This document shows positions 1-10,200 of a stretch of 64,000 nt of DNA, in pieces. The stretch is from assembly GCF_900156415.1 (NCBI RefSeq), contig NZ_FTNM01000002.1:992001-1056000 (forward strand), written 5' to 3'. The position numbers were made by a program, and so were the translations under genes. Positions within the stretch are counted from its first letter, which is position 1. Every line of letters begins with the position of its first letter. This stretch comes from Pontibacter lucknowensis (lineage in GTDB: Bacteria > Bacteroidota > Bacteroidia > Cytophagales > Hymenobacteraceae). The notes under the pieces are model-generated. The model saw only the letters and a program-made list of their open reading frames with translations. It had not been told where the DNA came from and searched no databases.

Positions 1-2611
1 CCGGTCCGTATACCTTTACTCCCATCGGCGCGCGCATACCAGTCTGCAGCATCACCAGTCGGGTTTCGATCGGTTGCAGCTTCGGGGCGGAAGTCACGCC
101 CGGCAGTTCGGCCACTTCCACGATCTCGTTCCAGATGTCGTCAGGCGTCCTGATGTGGTCGCGCCACTGGCGGTAATACTCGCCACTTTTGTCTTCGATC
201 AGGTTGCCTTTTTCGTCCCGCGCAAACTCGCCGTCATCGTTTACCTTGAAGCGGACCTTATACCCGTTTTCATCCGTGATGTACTCGGATTTGTACTGGA
301 TCACGTTCTCGTACATCGACATCGGGGCCGGGTCCAAAGCTGTTTCGGCACGACCTGCTTTGCCCACGACCATCTCCACTTCAGGTATAGCCGTGATGAG
401 CATATCGAGTTGCTGCACATAGCGCTTGTTCGCCTCCACACCGGTGTGCGGCATCGAGGTCGGCATCAGCAGGAAAGCGCCTTCGTCCAGGGATGGCATG
501 AACTCCTTGCCCATACCCGGGAAGGTATGCACCAGTCCGCTCCAGGGAGCAGATGTGCGAACGTTCACCCCCACTTTATCGAAGCCAGTTGCCACCCAGC
601 CAAACACGCCGTTGAAACCGATCCAGATGTTAAGCCCCAGCAGCATAATGAAAGCCGGGATCAGCATGAAAGTACCTTTGTTGGCCAGACACCAGCCCAG
701 CACCCGCGGGTATACCCTGATGAAAAAGGAAAACAATCCAAGCACCAATCCGATGATCAGCAGGATAAAAATGAAGTTCACAAAATAGCTCACCGAAACG
801 CCCAGCGGCACCCACTCGGTCGCCAGCAGCCACGAAACGGCCAGTACCGCTATACCTACCATGATCAGTGTATGGTGACGCCCGAAGCGCTCCGGCTGAT
901 AGTAATTGAGCAGGTTATTAGCCGCAATCAATACCAATGTGATACCTGCCAGCGGCACAATGAACAAAGCTATTATACCCAGGCCCACCAATGCCCAGTT
1001 CAGTATCTTACTCCAGGCCACGTTGCGCGACTTCAGCCCGAAAATAGTATGTGCAAAAGCCGGCATGATCAGGATCGTAAAGATCAGCGACGCCACCAGC
1101 GCAAAGGTCTTGGTGTAGGCCAGCGGACCGAAAAGCTTGCCCTCCGCCGCCTCCAGCGTGAACACGGGCAAAAATGAAATAATGGTCGTGGAAACAGCCG
1201 TCAGAATCGCAGTAGCCACCTCCGTGGTGGCATTGTATACCGTCTTTATCAGTGATTGCCCCGGCGGGGCCTCTTCCATGTGCCGCAGGATGTTCTCGTT
1301 AAGAATGATCCCCAGATCGACCATGGTACCGATGGCAATGGCTATACCTGAAAGTGCCACGATATTGGCGTCCACCCCGAAGTACTTCATCAGGATGAAA
1401 GTCATTAACACAGCCAGCGGCAATAGCGCAGAAATCAGCAGCGAAGCCCGCAGGTTGTAGACCATCACGATGATCACAATGATAGTGATCAGGATCTGCA
1501 GGATGATGGCAGTGTTGAGCGTGCCCAGTGTCTCGTTGATCAACTGCGTGCGGTCATAGAAAGGCACCACCGTCACTTTGGAAATGCGCCCATCGGCCAG
1601 CTTTTTGGAAGGCAGACCGGCAGCAATATCGTCCAGTTTGGCCTTCACGTTGTTGATCACCGCCAGCGGATTGTCGCCATAGCGGGCGATCACCACACCG
1701 CCTACGGCCTCGGCGCCACTCTTATCGAGCACGCCCAGCATAGAACGGTCAGCCGGACCAATGTTCACCCGTCCGATGTCCCGGATGCGGATCGGTACGT
1801 TGTTGGCTACCCGCACGGTGGCGTTTTCGATGTCGCTTATTTCCTTCACATAGCCCAAGCCACGCACCAGGTACTCCACCTGGTTGATCTCTACGGTGCT
1901 GGCGCCCACTTCCTGGTTACTGGCTTTCAAGGCATTCATCACCTCCATCATGGAGACGTTGTTTGCCTTCATGGCTACCGGGTCGAGGTCTACCTGGTAC
2001 TCTTTGATATAACCGCCCACAGAGGCCACTTCGGCCACGCCCTGTGCTCCGGCCAACGCGTACTTCACATAGAAATCCTGAATGCTGCGGAGTTCGTGCA
2101 GGTCCCAGCCCCCGGCCGGGTTGCCGTCTTCGTCGCGGCCCTCCAGGGTATACCAGTATACCTGCCCCAGCGCCGTGGCGTCAGGTCCGAGCTTCGGAGT
2201 CGTCTCGGCAGGCAGCAGATCGGCTGGCAGTGAATTTAGTTTTTCGAGGATGCGGGAACGGCTCCAGTAGTACTCCACGTCATCCTCAAAAATGACATAG
2301 ATGCTCGAGAAGCCGAACATGGAGGTGGAACGGATGGTCTTCACGCCGGGCATACCCAGCAGGGAAGTCGTGAGCGGATAGGTGATCTGGTCCTCTACGT
2401 CCTGCGGAGAGCGGCCCATCCACTCGGTGAAGATGATCTGCTGGTTTTCGCCAATGTCAGGTATGGCGTCCACCGGAACCGGGTCGCGGGGCAGGAAGTT
2501 TACGTTCCAGTTGAACGGCGCCACCATGATGCCCCAGGCCACGATAAGGAGCAGCAGCAGGGTGGTCACCAGCTTCTGTTCCAGAAAGAATTTAATAATG
2601 CTATTTAACAT
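1..2611 (-). CDS. RND heavy-metal efflux permease, CusA/CzcA family (C-terminus beyond window)
   Basis: The inner-membrane proton-driven pump of a tripartite metal efflux system. The reading frame opens with an ATG at 2611 and stays open to base 1, giving about 870 residues of a family normally above 1000, so the C-terminus is missing. It begins MLNSIIKFFLEQ, the usual start of this family, followed by the first membrane helix and a large periplasmic porter region. The fourth-helix signature GIAIAIGTMVDLGIILNENI, near residue 425, carries the acidic residues used for proton relay. A later stretch reading GKEFMPSLDEGAFLLMPTSM followed by GKAGRAETALDPAPMSM is typical of Cu/Ag and Zn/Co pumps. 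The metal cannot be decided from sequence alone; the Met content and the neighbouring Cys-rich protein favour Cu/Ag. Its downstream partners would lie outside the window. Confidence 0.93.
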   Translation of the reverse strand, partial: MLNSIIKFFLEQKLVTTLLLLLIVAWGIMVAPFNWNVNFLPRDPVPVDAIPDIGENQQIIFTEWMGRSPQDVEDQITYPLTTSLLGMPGVKTIRSTSMFGFSSIYVIFEDDVEYYWSRSRILEKLNSLPADLLPAETTPKLGPDATALGQVYWYTLEGRDEDGNPAGGWDLHELRSIQDFYVKYALAGAQGVAEVASVGGYIKEYQVDLDPVAMKANNVSMMEVMNALKASNQEVGASTVEINQVEYLVRGLGYVKEISDIENATVRVANNVPIRIRDIGRVNIGPADRSMLGVLDKSGAEAVGGVVIARYGDNPLAVINNVKAKLDDIAAGLPSKKLADGRISKVTVVPFYDRTQLINETLGTLNTAIILQILITIIVIIVMVYNLRASLLISALLPLAVLMTFILMKYFGVDANIVALSGIAIAIGTMVDLGIILNENILRHMEEAPPGQSLIKTVYNATTEVATAILTAVSTTIISFLPVFTLEAAEGKLFGPLAYTKTFALVASLIFTILIMPAFAHTIFGLKSRNVAWSKILNWALVGLGIIALFIVPLAGITLVLIAANNLLNYYQPERFGRHHTLIMVGIAVLAVSWLLATEWVPLGVSVSYFVNFIFILLIIGLVLGLFSFFIRVYPRVLGWCLANKGTFMLIPAFIMLLGLNIWIGFNGVFGWVATGFDKVGVNVRTSAPWSGLVHTFPGMGKEFMPSLDEGAFLLMPTSMPHTGVEANKRYVQQLDMLITAIPEVEMVVGKAGRAETALDPAPMSMYENVIQYKSEYITDENGYKVRFKVNDDGEFARDEKGNLIEDKSGEYYRQWRDHIRTPDDIWNEIVEVAELPGVTSAPKLQPIETRLVMLQTGMRAPMGVKVYGP

Positions 2612-2712
2612 GCTTTGTTCGATTGAATGCAAAAAGGAATGGCACTCTCCGTATAGGAAAAGCCAGTAGCTATACCTGACCTTAGCGGCCGGGCATCATC
2701 GAAAAAGCAGGT

Positions 2713-3132
2713 TTAAATCAGGAAGGACTGCACAAACACAGGGATGTCCTGCGCGAGCAAAGGCGGGGAATAATCCGGCACATGGGTATAGGCCGGTTCG
2801 TAAAGTTCGAAAAGGGAAGTCCATACCGCCGCGAAAGCTGCGATAAAGGTCATATCCGGAACGGAAAGCTTGAAAGTCGGACTAAGCGCTTGCTCGTCCT
2901 CTACCTCCAGCACAATTGTCTGGTCCTGGCAGCAGTCGGCGTCCATGGCCGGCTTGTGGCAATCCGGCAGGCTTTCGCGCTGTTTCTCCATTTCACAGGC
3001 GGCGCTGTGCGAAAAGAAAGCTGTTGCCATAACCTCACCTGCGCACAAATGCTGCGTGATCGTCATCCCCACAGAGGAGAAAACAACCAGCAGGGCCAGT
3101 GTCAGGGTCAATATGGTGCGAATCAGCTTCAA
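2713..3132 (-). CDS. HYC_CC_PP-type small Cys-rich membrane or exported protein
   Basis: A short protein with one N-terminal hydrophobic segment (LTLTLALLVVFSSVGMTI), an HLC motif, a pair of adjacent cysteines (DADCCQD) and a YSPP motif near the C-terminus. This H-x-C / CC / PP pattern matches a Bacteroidota family seen beside Cus/Czc efflux genes; its biochemical role is unknown, and metal binding is a guess from the cysteines. No ATG precedes the membrane segment. The frame is open back to 3195 (also TTG), but a perfect -7 box TACCTTTG on the minus strand (3174-3181) lies inside that longer version. I therefore prefer the TTG at 3132, about 40 bases downstream of the box. It is read in the same direction as the efflux permease, with a gap of about 100 bases. 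Confidence 0.72.
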   Translation of the reverse strand: MKLIRTILTLTLALLVVFSSVGMTITQHLCAGEVMATAFFSHSAACEMEKQRESLPDCHKPAMDADCCQDQTIVLEVEDEQALSPTFKLSVPDMTFIAAFAAVWTSLFELYEPAYTHVPDYSPPLLAQDIPVFVQSFLI

Positions 3133-3173
3133 ATTCAGGTACGCTCGTTCAGACGAAGATACAGTTTCTTTTG

Positions 3174-3181
3174 CAAAGGTA
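3174..3181 (-). promoter_or_regulatory. Bacteroidota -7 promoter box TACCTTTG
   Basis: A perfect match to TAnnTTTG on the minus strand, about 40 bases before the TTG at 3132. It probably drives the small Cys-rich protein and perhaps the efflux permease after it. No convincing -33 element was seen. Confidence 0.5.
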
Positions 3182-3359
3182 GGCAGCAAACGCAAGATGA
3201 ACTTACAGATTTCGTAGTAAATCTTACAAATAACGACAGAAAGCCGAAGATTTACGCCAAAACGTTACTTCCTGCAGACATGATTCAGTTCTGGCACAAC
3301 TAAATATTCATACAACCGCGTATAGCATTATAGTAAGATACACAAACAGGAAGAAGATA

Positions 3360-3818
3360 ATGAATAATACAGAACAGGAAGAACAGGGACGTGTGAGGGA
3401 AAGCTCTTTTGATGAAACCAACGAACGGGTGGATCATCACATACGTCAAAGTATAGCGCGCTACAAAGGCCGCAGTCACGGGGAGATCTCAGAGCGCATT
3501 CGCGAGCTTGACCAGGAATGGAGCATCGAACGTACTCTGGAGGTCAATGCTTCCACGCTGGCTCTTTCCGGCACCCTGCTAGGGGCTTTTGTAAACAAGC
3601 GCTGGTTCATCCTGCCGGGTATTGTCACTACTTTCCTGCTGCAGCATGGCATACAGGGCTGGTGCCCTCCCCTGCCCATCATGCGGGCGCTGGGCATACG
3701 CAGCCGCCGGGAGATTGACGAAGAACGCTATGCCCTGAAAGCTCTTCGGGGCGATTTCGACGACATCTCTCCCAAAAGTTCACCCGCAAAAATATTAGAT
3801 ACTGTGCGAGGCACCTGA
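3360..3818 (+). CDS. DUF2892/YgaP-like transmembrane-domain protein
   Basis: A 152-residue protein. The first 60 residues are charged and rich in Glu and Arg. A central hydrophobic pair (about 62-100) and the motif GIQGWCPPLPIMRALGIRS resemble the YgaP/DUF2892 membrane domain, in which a GWCP-type turn is followed by an LGI motif. The cytoplasmic tail is charged again. No enzymatic domain is visible; YgaP itself carries a rhodanese domain, which is absent here. It sits alone between the divergent metal genes and heme A synthase. Function unknown. Confidence 0.7.
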   Translation: MNNTEQEEQGRVRESSFDETNERVDHHIRQSIARYKGRSHGEISERIRELDQEWSIERTLEVNASTLALSGTLLGAFVNKRWFILPGIVTTFLLQHGIQGWCPPLPIMRALGIRSRREIDEERYALKALRGDFDDISPKSSPAKILDTVRGT

Positions 3819-3874
3819 GTGGCATTTTTTGTTAAAAAGTGATATTTATCATCTTCTGGCAGGTCAGAAACATG

Positions 3875-3882
3875 GATATTTG
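3875..3882 (+). promoter_or_regulatory. Candidate -7 box GATATTTG before ctaA
   Basis: A one-mismatch copy of TAnnTTTG 14 bases before the ctaA start codon. The same GATATTTG variant occurs at 27911, at a position strongly supported by operator spacing, which makes it believable here. Confidence 0.35.
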
Positions 3883-3896
3883 TTCTTTTCCATGTT

Positions 3897-4985
3897 ATGC
3901 ATCAAAAACCTGCTTCTATACCTGTCGTTCTCTGGCTTATCAGCGGCATAGTACTCGTATTGGCCATGGTGGTCATCGGTGGCATCACCCGCCTCACCGG
4001 CTCCGGCCTTTCCATTACCGAGTGGAACCTGATCTCAGGCACGCTGCCTCCGCTTTCAGAAAGTGAGTGGCTCGTTATGTTTGAGAAGTACAAGCAGTTT
4101 CCCGAGTACCAGAAGCTGAACTTCGGCATGACCCTCCCGGGCTTCAAGCAAATCTTTATGTGGGAGTACCTGCATCGCCTGCTGGGCCGTCTCATCGGGA
4201 TCGTTTTCATTGTACCTTTCCTGTATTTCCTGTACCGCAAAATGCTGGCGCCCTGGCTGGTGAAGCGCCTTGTTTTCATCCTGCTGCTCGGTATGGCCCA
4301 GGGCGTGATGGGCTGGGTAATGGTGATGAGCGGCCTGAGCGAAATGCCGCACGTGAGCCACTACCGACTGGCAGCACACCTGACACTGGCCCTGCTGCTG
4401 ATCGGTGTCATTCTCTGGACCATTGCTGACCTGGTGGCACCGGTCGAACAAAAGTCCCATGCACTTCGGGCCTACAGTCCCCTCTCCTGGTTATTGGTGT
4501 TCGCTATCCTGATTCAGATTGTGCTGGGGGCCTTTGTGGCAGGACTGAAGTCGGGCTTTTCCTATAACACCTGGCCGCTCATGCAGGGGGAGTTCTTTCC
4601 TGGCTTCCTGAGTGGTTTATCGATCCTGCAATACTTTGATAATGGTGTAGCTGTGCAGTTCATGCATCGTTGGTTCGCATTTGTTGTACTGATCTGTGTA
4701 GTGCTGTTTTATAGCTACTTAAGCAAGCAGTACTTGCTGGGCACCACGAGGACAGCGGTGAGGTTTCTGCTACTTGTCACGATACTGCAGGTTGGCCTGG
4801 GCATAGCGACCCTGGTACTGGTGGTTCCCATCAGTCTGGGTGTGCTGCACCAGGTAGTGGCGGCGATTCTGTTTATGGCGGCGCTGTTTGTGGCACATCA
4901 GTTGCAGCACAAGGCAGAAGCAGAAGCGTTTATGCCGGAAAGAAGAATAATGGCAGAACCAGCTGGCGTACTGCGTAAACACTAA
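3897..4985 (+). CDS. ctaA: Heme A synthase (COX15/CtaA)
   Basis: Converts heme O to heme A in the inner membrane, for the aa3-type cytochrome oxidase. The 362-residue protein has about eight membrane helices. Just after the first helix it carries the family signature GGITRLTGSGLSITEW. This is followed by the PEYQKLNFGMTLPGFKQIF segment and then WEYLHRLLGRLIG, whose His is a heme ligand. Later histidines, for example HRWFAF and LHQVVAA, fit the second ligand set of the duplicated four-helix bundle. The family's usual length is 330-370 residues, so it is complete. The histidine kinase gene starts only 3 bases after the stop codon, so the two are probably co-transcribed, although no functional link is known. 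Confidence 0.95.
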   Translation: MHQKPASIPVVLWLISGIVLVLAMVVIGGITRLTGSGLSITEWNLISGTLPPLSESEWLVMFEKYKQFPEYQKLNFGMTLPGFKQIFMWEYLHRLLGRLIGIVFIVPFLYFLYRKMLAPWLVKRLVFILLLGMAQGVMGWVMVMSGLSEMPHVSHYRLAAHLTLALLLIGVILWTIADLVAPVEQKSHALRAYSPLSWLLVFAILIQIVLGAFVAGLKSGFSYNTWPLMQGEFFPGFLSGLSILQYFDNGVAVQFMHRWFAFVVLICVVLFYSYLSKQYLLGTTRTAVRFLLLVTILQVGLGIATLVLVVPISLGVLHQVVAAILFMAALFVAHQLQHKAEAEAFMPERRIMAEPAGVLRKH

Positions 4986-4988
4986 GAG

Positions 4989-6245
4989 ATGGACAACCTT
5001 CTAATACTTGAGCCTATGCCCGATCAGGAAACTGTACAGCACGAGGAGTTTCAGCGTCTTATCGACCTTTCAGAACTTGACCTTGACTATGGCAATCTAA
5101 GCGATAGCTTCAAGGACCTGGTGCGGCTGGCCGCACATGTGGCCGGCACGGAGATTTCGCTTGTCAACCTGCTCGACGCCTATACCCAGTGGACGGTGGC
5201 AGGGTATGGATTCCCGACTGGTAATATGCCACGAAAAGACTCTGTCTGCCAGTATGCCATTGCACAGTCTGACCCTTTAGAGGTCAAAGACCTGATGCAG
5301 GATGAGCGGTTCATGAATTTGCGAAGTCTTAAAAGTAACCCTGACCTCAAGTACTATTTCGGATTGCCTCTCCGGACAAAGCGGGGTTACAATATCGGCA
5401 CACTCTGCGTACTGGACCGAAATATAAAGGAGCTCTCACCTGAGAAAATAGAACTGCTAAAGATCATTGCAGGTGAGATCGTGCACCGCCTGGTGGTGCA
5501 CCAGGTCATGCAGTCGATGCACCATAAGCTGGAAGAAGCCGAACAGGTAAACCGCAGGGTGGCGCACGACATCAGAGGGCCTGTGGGCGGTATTGTGGGT
5601 CTGGCAGATCTGATCCTGAAGAAGGGAGAAAAAAACAAGCTGCCGGAAGTTCTGAATTTCATGAGCCTGATCTACAAGAGTGGCAATTCCATTCTTAAGC
5701 TGGCTGACGAGATCCTGACAGGGAACGAGGAGACATCTGCACCGGATACTTCTGTTTTAAGTGAAAATGAGCTGAACCTGAACACCCTGCGTGAGCGTCT
5801 GCTGGAGCTCTATCAGCCACAGGCAACTGATAAAGGGATCACCTTTGATGTGGAGATCGATGCGATGCAGGCAGACAGGCCTTTCCCGAAGAAAAGGCTG
5901 ATGCAGATCACGGGGAATCTGATTTCGAATGCATTCAAGTTTACACCACCATTGGGAGGCGTGACGGTGCAGCTAAGACTGGAAAACCTCGAAAACAAAT
6001 CCCTGCTTCATATTCGGGTAAGTGACACAGGTATAGGCCTGACGGAAGAACAGGTAAGCGGTGTGATGCAGGGCAAATCCTCTTCCACGACCGGCACTAA
6101 AGGGGAGCAGGGTTATGGATTGGGATTGCAACTGGTGAAGCACCTGCTCGATGGCCTGCATGGAAGCATGACAGTGGTTTCCTCACCCGGAGAAGGCACC
6201 GCCTTCGACATTAAAATTCCGATTCCCCTGCCCCGGCCACAGTAG
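4989..6245 (+). CDS. GAF-domain sensor histidine kinase
   Basis: A 418-residue soluble kinase without membrane helices. Residues about 30-170 form a GAF sensor domain. The dimerisation box VNRRVAHDIRGPVGG places the phospho-accepting His at 193. The HATPase domain follows, with N box (GNLISNAFKFTPP), G1 box (DTGIGLT) and G2 box (GYGLGLQLVKHLL). The ATG lies 3 bases after the ctaA stop. No response regulator is adjacent, so its partner must be elsewhere or the kinase works as an orphan. The GAF ligand cannot be read from the sequence. Similar GAF-HisKA kinases are common in Cytophagales, where they often sense redox state, light or small molecules. Confidence 0.93.
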   Translation: MDNLLILEPMPDQETVQHEEFQRLIDLSELDLDYGNLSDSFKDLVRLAAHVAGTEISLVNLLDAYTQWTVAGYGFPTGNMPRKDSVCQYAIAQSDPLEVKDLMQDERFMNLRSLKSNPDLKYYFGLPLRTKRGYNIGTLCVLDRNIKELSPEKIELLKIIAGEIVHRLVVHQVMQSMHHKLEEAEQVNRRVAHDIRGPVGGIVGLADLILKKGEKNKLPEVLNFMSLIYKSGNSILKLADEILTGNEETSAPDTSVLSENELNLNTLRERLLELYQPQATDKGITFDVEIDAMQADRPFPKKRLMQITGNLISNAFKFTPPLGGVTVQLRLENLENKSLLHIRVSDTGIGLTEEQVSGVMQGKSSSTTGTKGEQGYGLGLQLVKHLLDGLHGSMTVVSSPGEGTAFDIKIPIPLPRPQ

Positions 6246-6256
6246 GCATGCAGGCA

Positions 6257-7246
6257 TTACCAGAAAGTAAGCCCGCCCTGCTGATTTGGATTCGCCTGAC
6301 GGAAGGTATAAGCCAGGCCGATCTCGTTGGTGGCGCGGCTGATTGAGCGGGCTTCCTGTATTGGGCTCTCATAGGCGTACGTGATACGGAACTGGCGGTA
6401 GTGCAGACCAGCCCCTACATGGAATGCCTGGTCGTTACGGTAGCCTGCTCCTGCCCATAGCATGTCGTTATACACTGCTTTCACCTGTCCCTCAACCGTA
6501 CCTTTCAGCTGCTCATCGTACTGGTACAGGCCATTTACAATCAGCCCGAAATGATCTGACATAGCTGTACGAAACCCGGCCTGCGCAATATGTTTGCGGG
6601 TATAGACATCCTTCATAAAATTATCGCTGCTATTCATGAAGTGGCCTGCGGTGATATCCTGCATGGCATAGCCCAGGTAGTAGTTGGCAGAGGCCAGCGC
6701 AAAGCCCAGGTTCAGGTCAAACTTGCTCATACTGTTCTGGTCGCCCAGTACGTGCTGGTAGCGCGGGTCACCTGTATTGTCCACCACCAGGCTGTTGCCG
6801 TCGAGCCGGAAATTATTGAAGGTGAGCGACGTGCCAAAGCGCAGACTTAGTGATTGTGAAAGCCGCACACCGGTACCATAGTTCAGCCCCAGCTGCGTCT
6901 CTCTTGTAGGGCCAAATCGCTCCTGCAGTGCAATGATTCCAAAGGCATGCCGGGCACCCATGTAATTTTTTCGTGAGTCGCGGTACTGGTAGTGACTGGT
7001 ACGATCCGTGGTTTTGTTCATATCCGCCATGTCCAGCTCGCCTGAGAAGAAAAGCGTCTTGGGGGCATCCTCAAAGCCTGTCCACTGGTTGCGGTAATAG
7101 GTGCGGAGCATGGAGCCTTCGCTACCTGTAAGCGCAGGGTTGTAGAAATGCTGGTAGGCTGAAAAATTGCTGATGTACTTCCGGTTCTGCGCCTGCAGGC
7201 CTGTGATTGTGAATAAGAATATAGCTATTACTACTAATCTGTTCAT
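6257..7246 (-). CDS. PorP/SprF-family type IX secretion outer-membrane protein
   Basis: A 329-residue predicted beta-barrel protein with a clear signal peptide (MNRLVVIAIFLFTITGLQAQ). It opens with the family pattern: YISNFSAYQHFYNPALTGSE followed by LRTYYRNQWTGF. It ends in a phenylalanine/tryptophan-type barrel terminus (LTFW). PorP/SprF proteins accompany secreted proteins that carry the gliding-motility-type (CHU_C, type B) sorting domain and help display them at the surface. The gene lies 6 bases downstream of the 1334-residue secreted protein that ends in just such a domain, so the two form a cargo-receptor pair. It converges on the histidine kinase gene with an 11-base gap. Confidence 0.93.
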   Translation of the reverse strand: MNRLVVIAIFLFTITGLQAQNRKYISNFSAYQHFYNPALTGSEGSMLRTYYRNQWTGFEDAPKTLFFSGELDMADMNKTTDRTSHYQYRDSRKNYMGARHAFGIIALQERFGPTRETQLGLNYGTGVRLSQSLSLRFGTSLTFNNFRLDGNSLVVDNTGDPRYQHVLGDQNSMSKFDLNLGFALASANYYLGYAMQDITAGHFMNSSDNFMKDVYTRKHIAQAGFRTAMSDHFGLIVNGLYQYDEQLKGTVEGQVKAVYNDMLWAGAGYRNDQAFHVGAGLHYRQFRITYAYESPIQEARSISRATNEIGLAYTFRQANPNQQGGLTFW

Positions 7247-7252
7247 GTAAAC

Positions 7253-10200
7253 TTACTTAAGTACTGTTAATACACCCTTCTGCAACAGGTTGATATCCTT
7301 CACCTCGATGATATAGAAATAAGAACCCTCTTTCACCTGTCCGTCCTGACCACGACCGTCCCAGCCCTGCTCCGGATTGGTGGTGTGGAACAGCCTCCTG
7401 CCCGCCCGGTCGAACACCTGTATGCTGATCTCGTCGTAGAATTTGAGTTCCGGTACGGTCCAGGTATCGTTGATGCCGTCGTTGTCCGGCGAGAAGGCGT
7501 TTACCAGTTTGATCGGATTGGCCGGCTGGTATACCTCCTTGCTCAGGGTGAAGGTTTGCTCGAAACTGTTTCGGTACGGGTCGGTAGTCCGCACCCGTAT
7601 GCTGAAGTTGCGAATGCCCGAAAGCCCTTCGTTTGACTTCAGGTATAGCTTGTCATCTCTGAGCTCAAAGTAGCTGTTGTGTTCTGCGCCTTGTCCGTTC
7701 ACCAGGGCGTAGGTATGGGTTTCATCATCCGGGTCGGTGGTGCTGAAAGTCAGCAACACTTCAGCTGGCGTCGCATCCGGCTTGAAGGTGTTCTGGCTGA
7801 TCGCAATGGCAGTCGGTGGCTGGTTTGGCTCCACAGTCACCGTGATGCTGGCCTTGCGGTTGTCCTGATTGGTAGTGTTCGGCTTGAGCACCAGTTCCCC
7901 GCTCAAGGTATAGGTGCCAGGCTCCAGTCCGTTGTAATTACCCTGCTGCCACTTTATCTCCAGGTCTTCTTCCTCTCCGTTGGTATAGCGCACCTTCACC
8001 TGCGAGGGTAATGGCAGGTCCTCGAAACTGGTCCTGAACTTGACGCTGATCGCTTCCAGACTGCTCACGGTCAGGATGTTCTTCGTCATCTTCACCACCT
8101 GCGCCGTTGCATCAGCACCCCGGTTACCGGCGGCATCCACCTGGTAAAAAGTGAGCGTGAGTGTACCATCGTGCAGACCACTCAGATCAAGGTTCTGAAC
8201 ATTGAAAGAGGTAGTCGTTGTACTGGCTGTGCCTGTCACATCCGTGCCGCCCTTGTCGCTGCTGATGGTATAGAAGTAAGTGGCTCCCTGCTCTGCTCCT
8301 TTCACGCTGAAAGAAATATTCTGCTGGTTGTTGTGCTCGACCTTGTCGGTAGTGAACGCCACGGCATAACCAGCAGGTGGCGTACTGTCATACTGTATAC
8401 CCAGGGTATTGGAAGCAGTGTTCGGGTTACCTGCCGCATCCTGCGCCTTTCCGGCCGTTACACGCACCGTTACCTGGCCATCGGCTGCTGGTCTGATTAG
8501 GGCACTGTAAGTCTGATCGCCTGTTTTATTGAATTCGCTGGCTGAGCCGTTCCCTACTGTGATATCGGCCACCGCAAAGCCTTCAACCACTTCACTGAAG
8601 CGGAAGTTGACTGTGAAAGGCTCGTTGGTCAGTTCTGCCGCCCCGGTGCTAAGGGCTACAGTTGGCGGTGTGGCATCGTACTGGCGTTTAAGAACGTTAG
8701 ATGCCGTATTGCCATTTCCAGCCTGGTCTTCTACCTTGTCTTCGGCAAGTTGCAGACTTGTTTCCCCGTCTTTATCTGGTGTCAGCAGCACGGTATAAGT
8801 AGTGTTATCCTGTTTCTGCAAACTGCTCAGCTTACCGTTTGTTACGCCGAAAGAGTTTAAGGAAAGCCCCGTAACCGGCTCGCTAAAAGTGATCGTGACA
8901 GGTATAGCCGCATTGGTGAGATTACCAGCTGTGGTGGCCAGCGTCACTGTTGGCGGCGCCACGTCATAGAGTCGCTTCAGTTCGGCAGAGGCTTCGTTTC
9001 CGTTGCCGGCTTCGTCTGTAACCTTGTTGGCTGCCAGGCTGACCACGACTTCCCCGTCAGACGCAGGGCTGATGGTTGCGGTATAAACAGTGGCGCTCTC
9101 GGATTTCAGGTTGCCCGCCGAGCCGTTCTGCACACTGATGTCAGCCGCCGCAAAACCTGTAACCGCTTCGTCAAAGGTAAATCTAACTGTGAAAGGAGCC
9201 TTCACAAGCTGAGGGGCATCTGAGCTGAGCGTCACTTTCGGGCGCTTCAGGTCATAAGCGATTTCCAGTTTATTGGAAGCCGTGTTGGCATTACCAGCCA
9301 GGTCAGTCGCTTTATTGGCAGCCAGACTAATGGCTACCGTGCCCTGCCCATTGGCAGGTGGCGTGATGGTAGCAGTATAAGTGGATTTATTTACCTCTTT
9401 CAGATCACCCAATGTTCCACCGGTGACGGTGATATCGCCGGCAGCCAATCCGTATACCTCCTCCGTGAATTTAAACTGCACCTGAAAAGCCTCTTTCACG
9501 GGAGATTTGGCTTCCGTGCTGATAGCGATGTCCGGTCGGGTCAGGTCGATGGTTACAGTAAAGGTATTGCTCACTTTGCTCTCATTGCCCGCAATATCAG
9601 TGGCGATGGCTGTGAAGCGATACACACCGGCTGGCAGTGCTGTTCCCTCGTAATTGAAGGACCAATCACCGCCTTCATTCGTTTTCACTTTGCCCAGCTC
9701 ACCCCGCTCTGCTTCACGCACGGTTACCTCTACCCCATTCTGCGCCTTACCAGACAAGCGAATGGTGTTGTCTGAGGTCACTCGGTCGTTGTTGACAGGA
9801 CCACGGTCTTCGGTCACCGCTGTGAAAACAGGCGGGGTTGGCGGTTCGGTGATGATGGTCCAGGTATGGGTGGCCGGTGTGGCGTCTCTTCGGCCGGCGG
9901 CATCCACTGCCCGCACCGACAAGGTATAGCGTCCATCGGCCAGGTTGCTCAAGGTATAGGGCGTGCTCACCACCGTGTATTCCGCCCCATTAAGACTCAC
10001 TTCAAAGTAAACGGGGCTTTTGTTGCTTGTAAAGGCAAAGGTGGGGGATTTCTCTTTTGATATTTCCGCCGGCTTTTGTGTGATAGTAGTCTCCGGGGCA
10101 CTGGTGCTAACGGTAGAAGGCTTGAGCAAAGGTTCCAAAGCCTTGAACCACTGATTGGCCATTTTCTGATAGCCCGACTCAGAAGGGTGCAGGCTGTCGT

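Noticed and set aside
74..1177. A 367-codon open frame on the plus strand
   Set aside because: It lies antisense to the efflux permease, which shows family motifs along its whole length; the open frame has a low-complexity, His/Gln/Arg-rich product typical of antisense reading.
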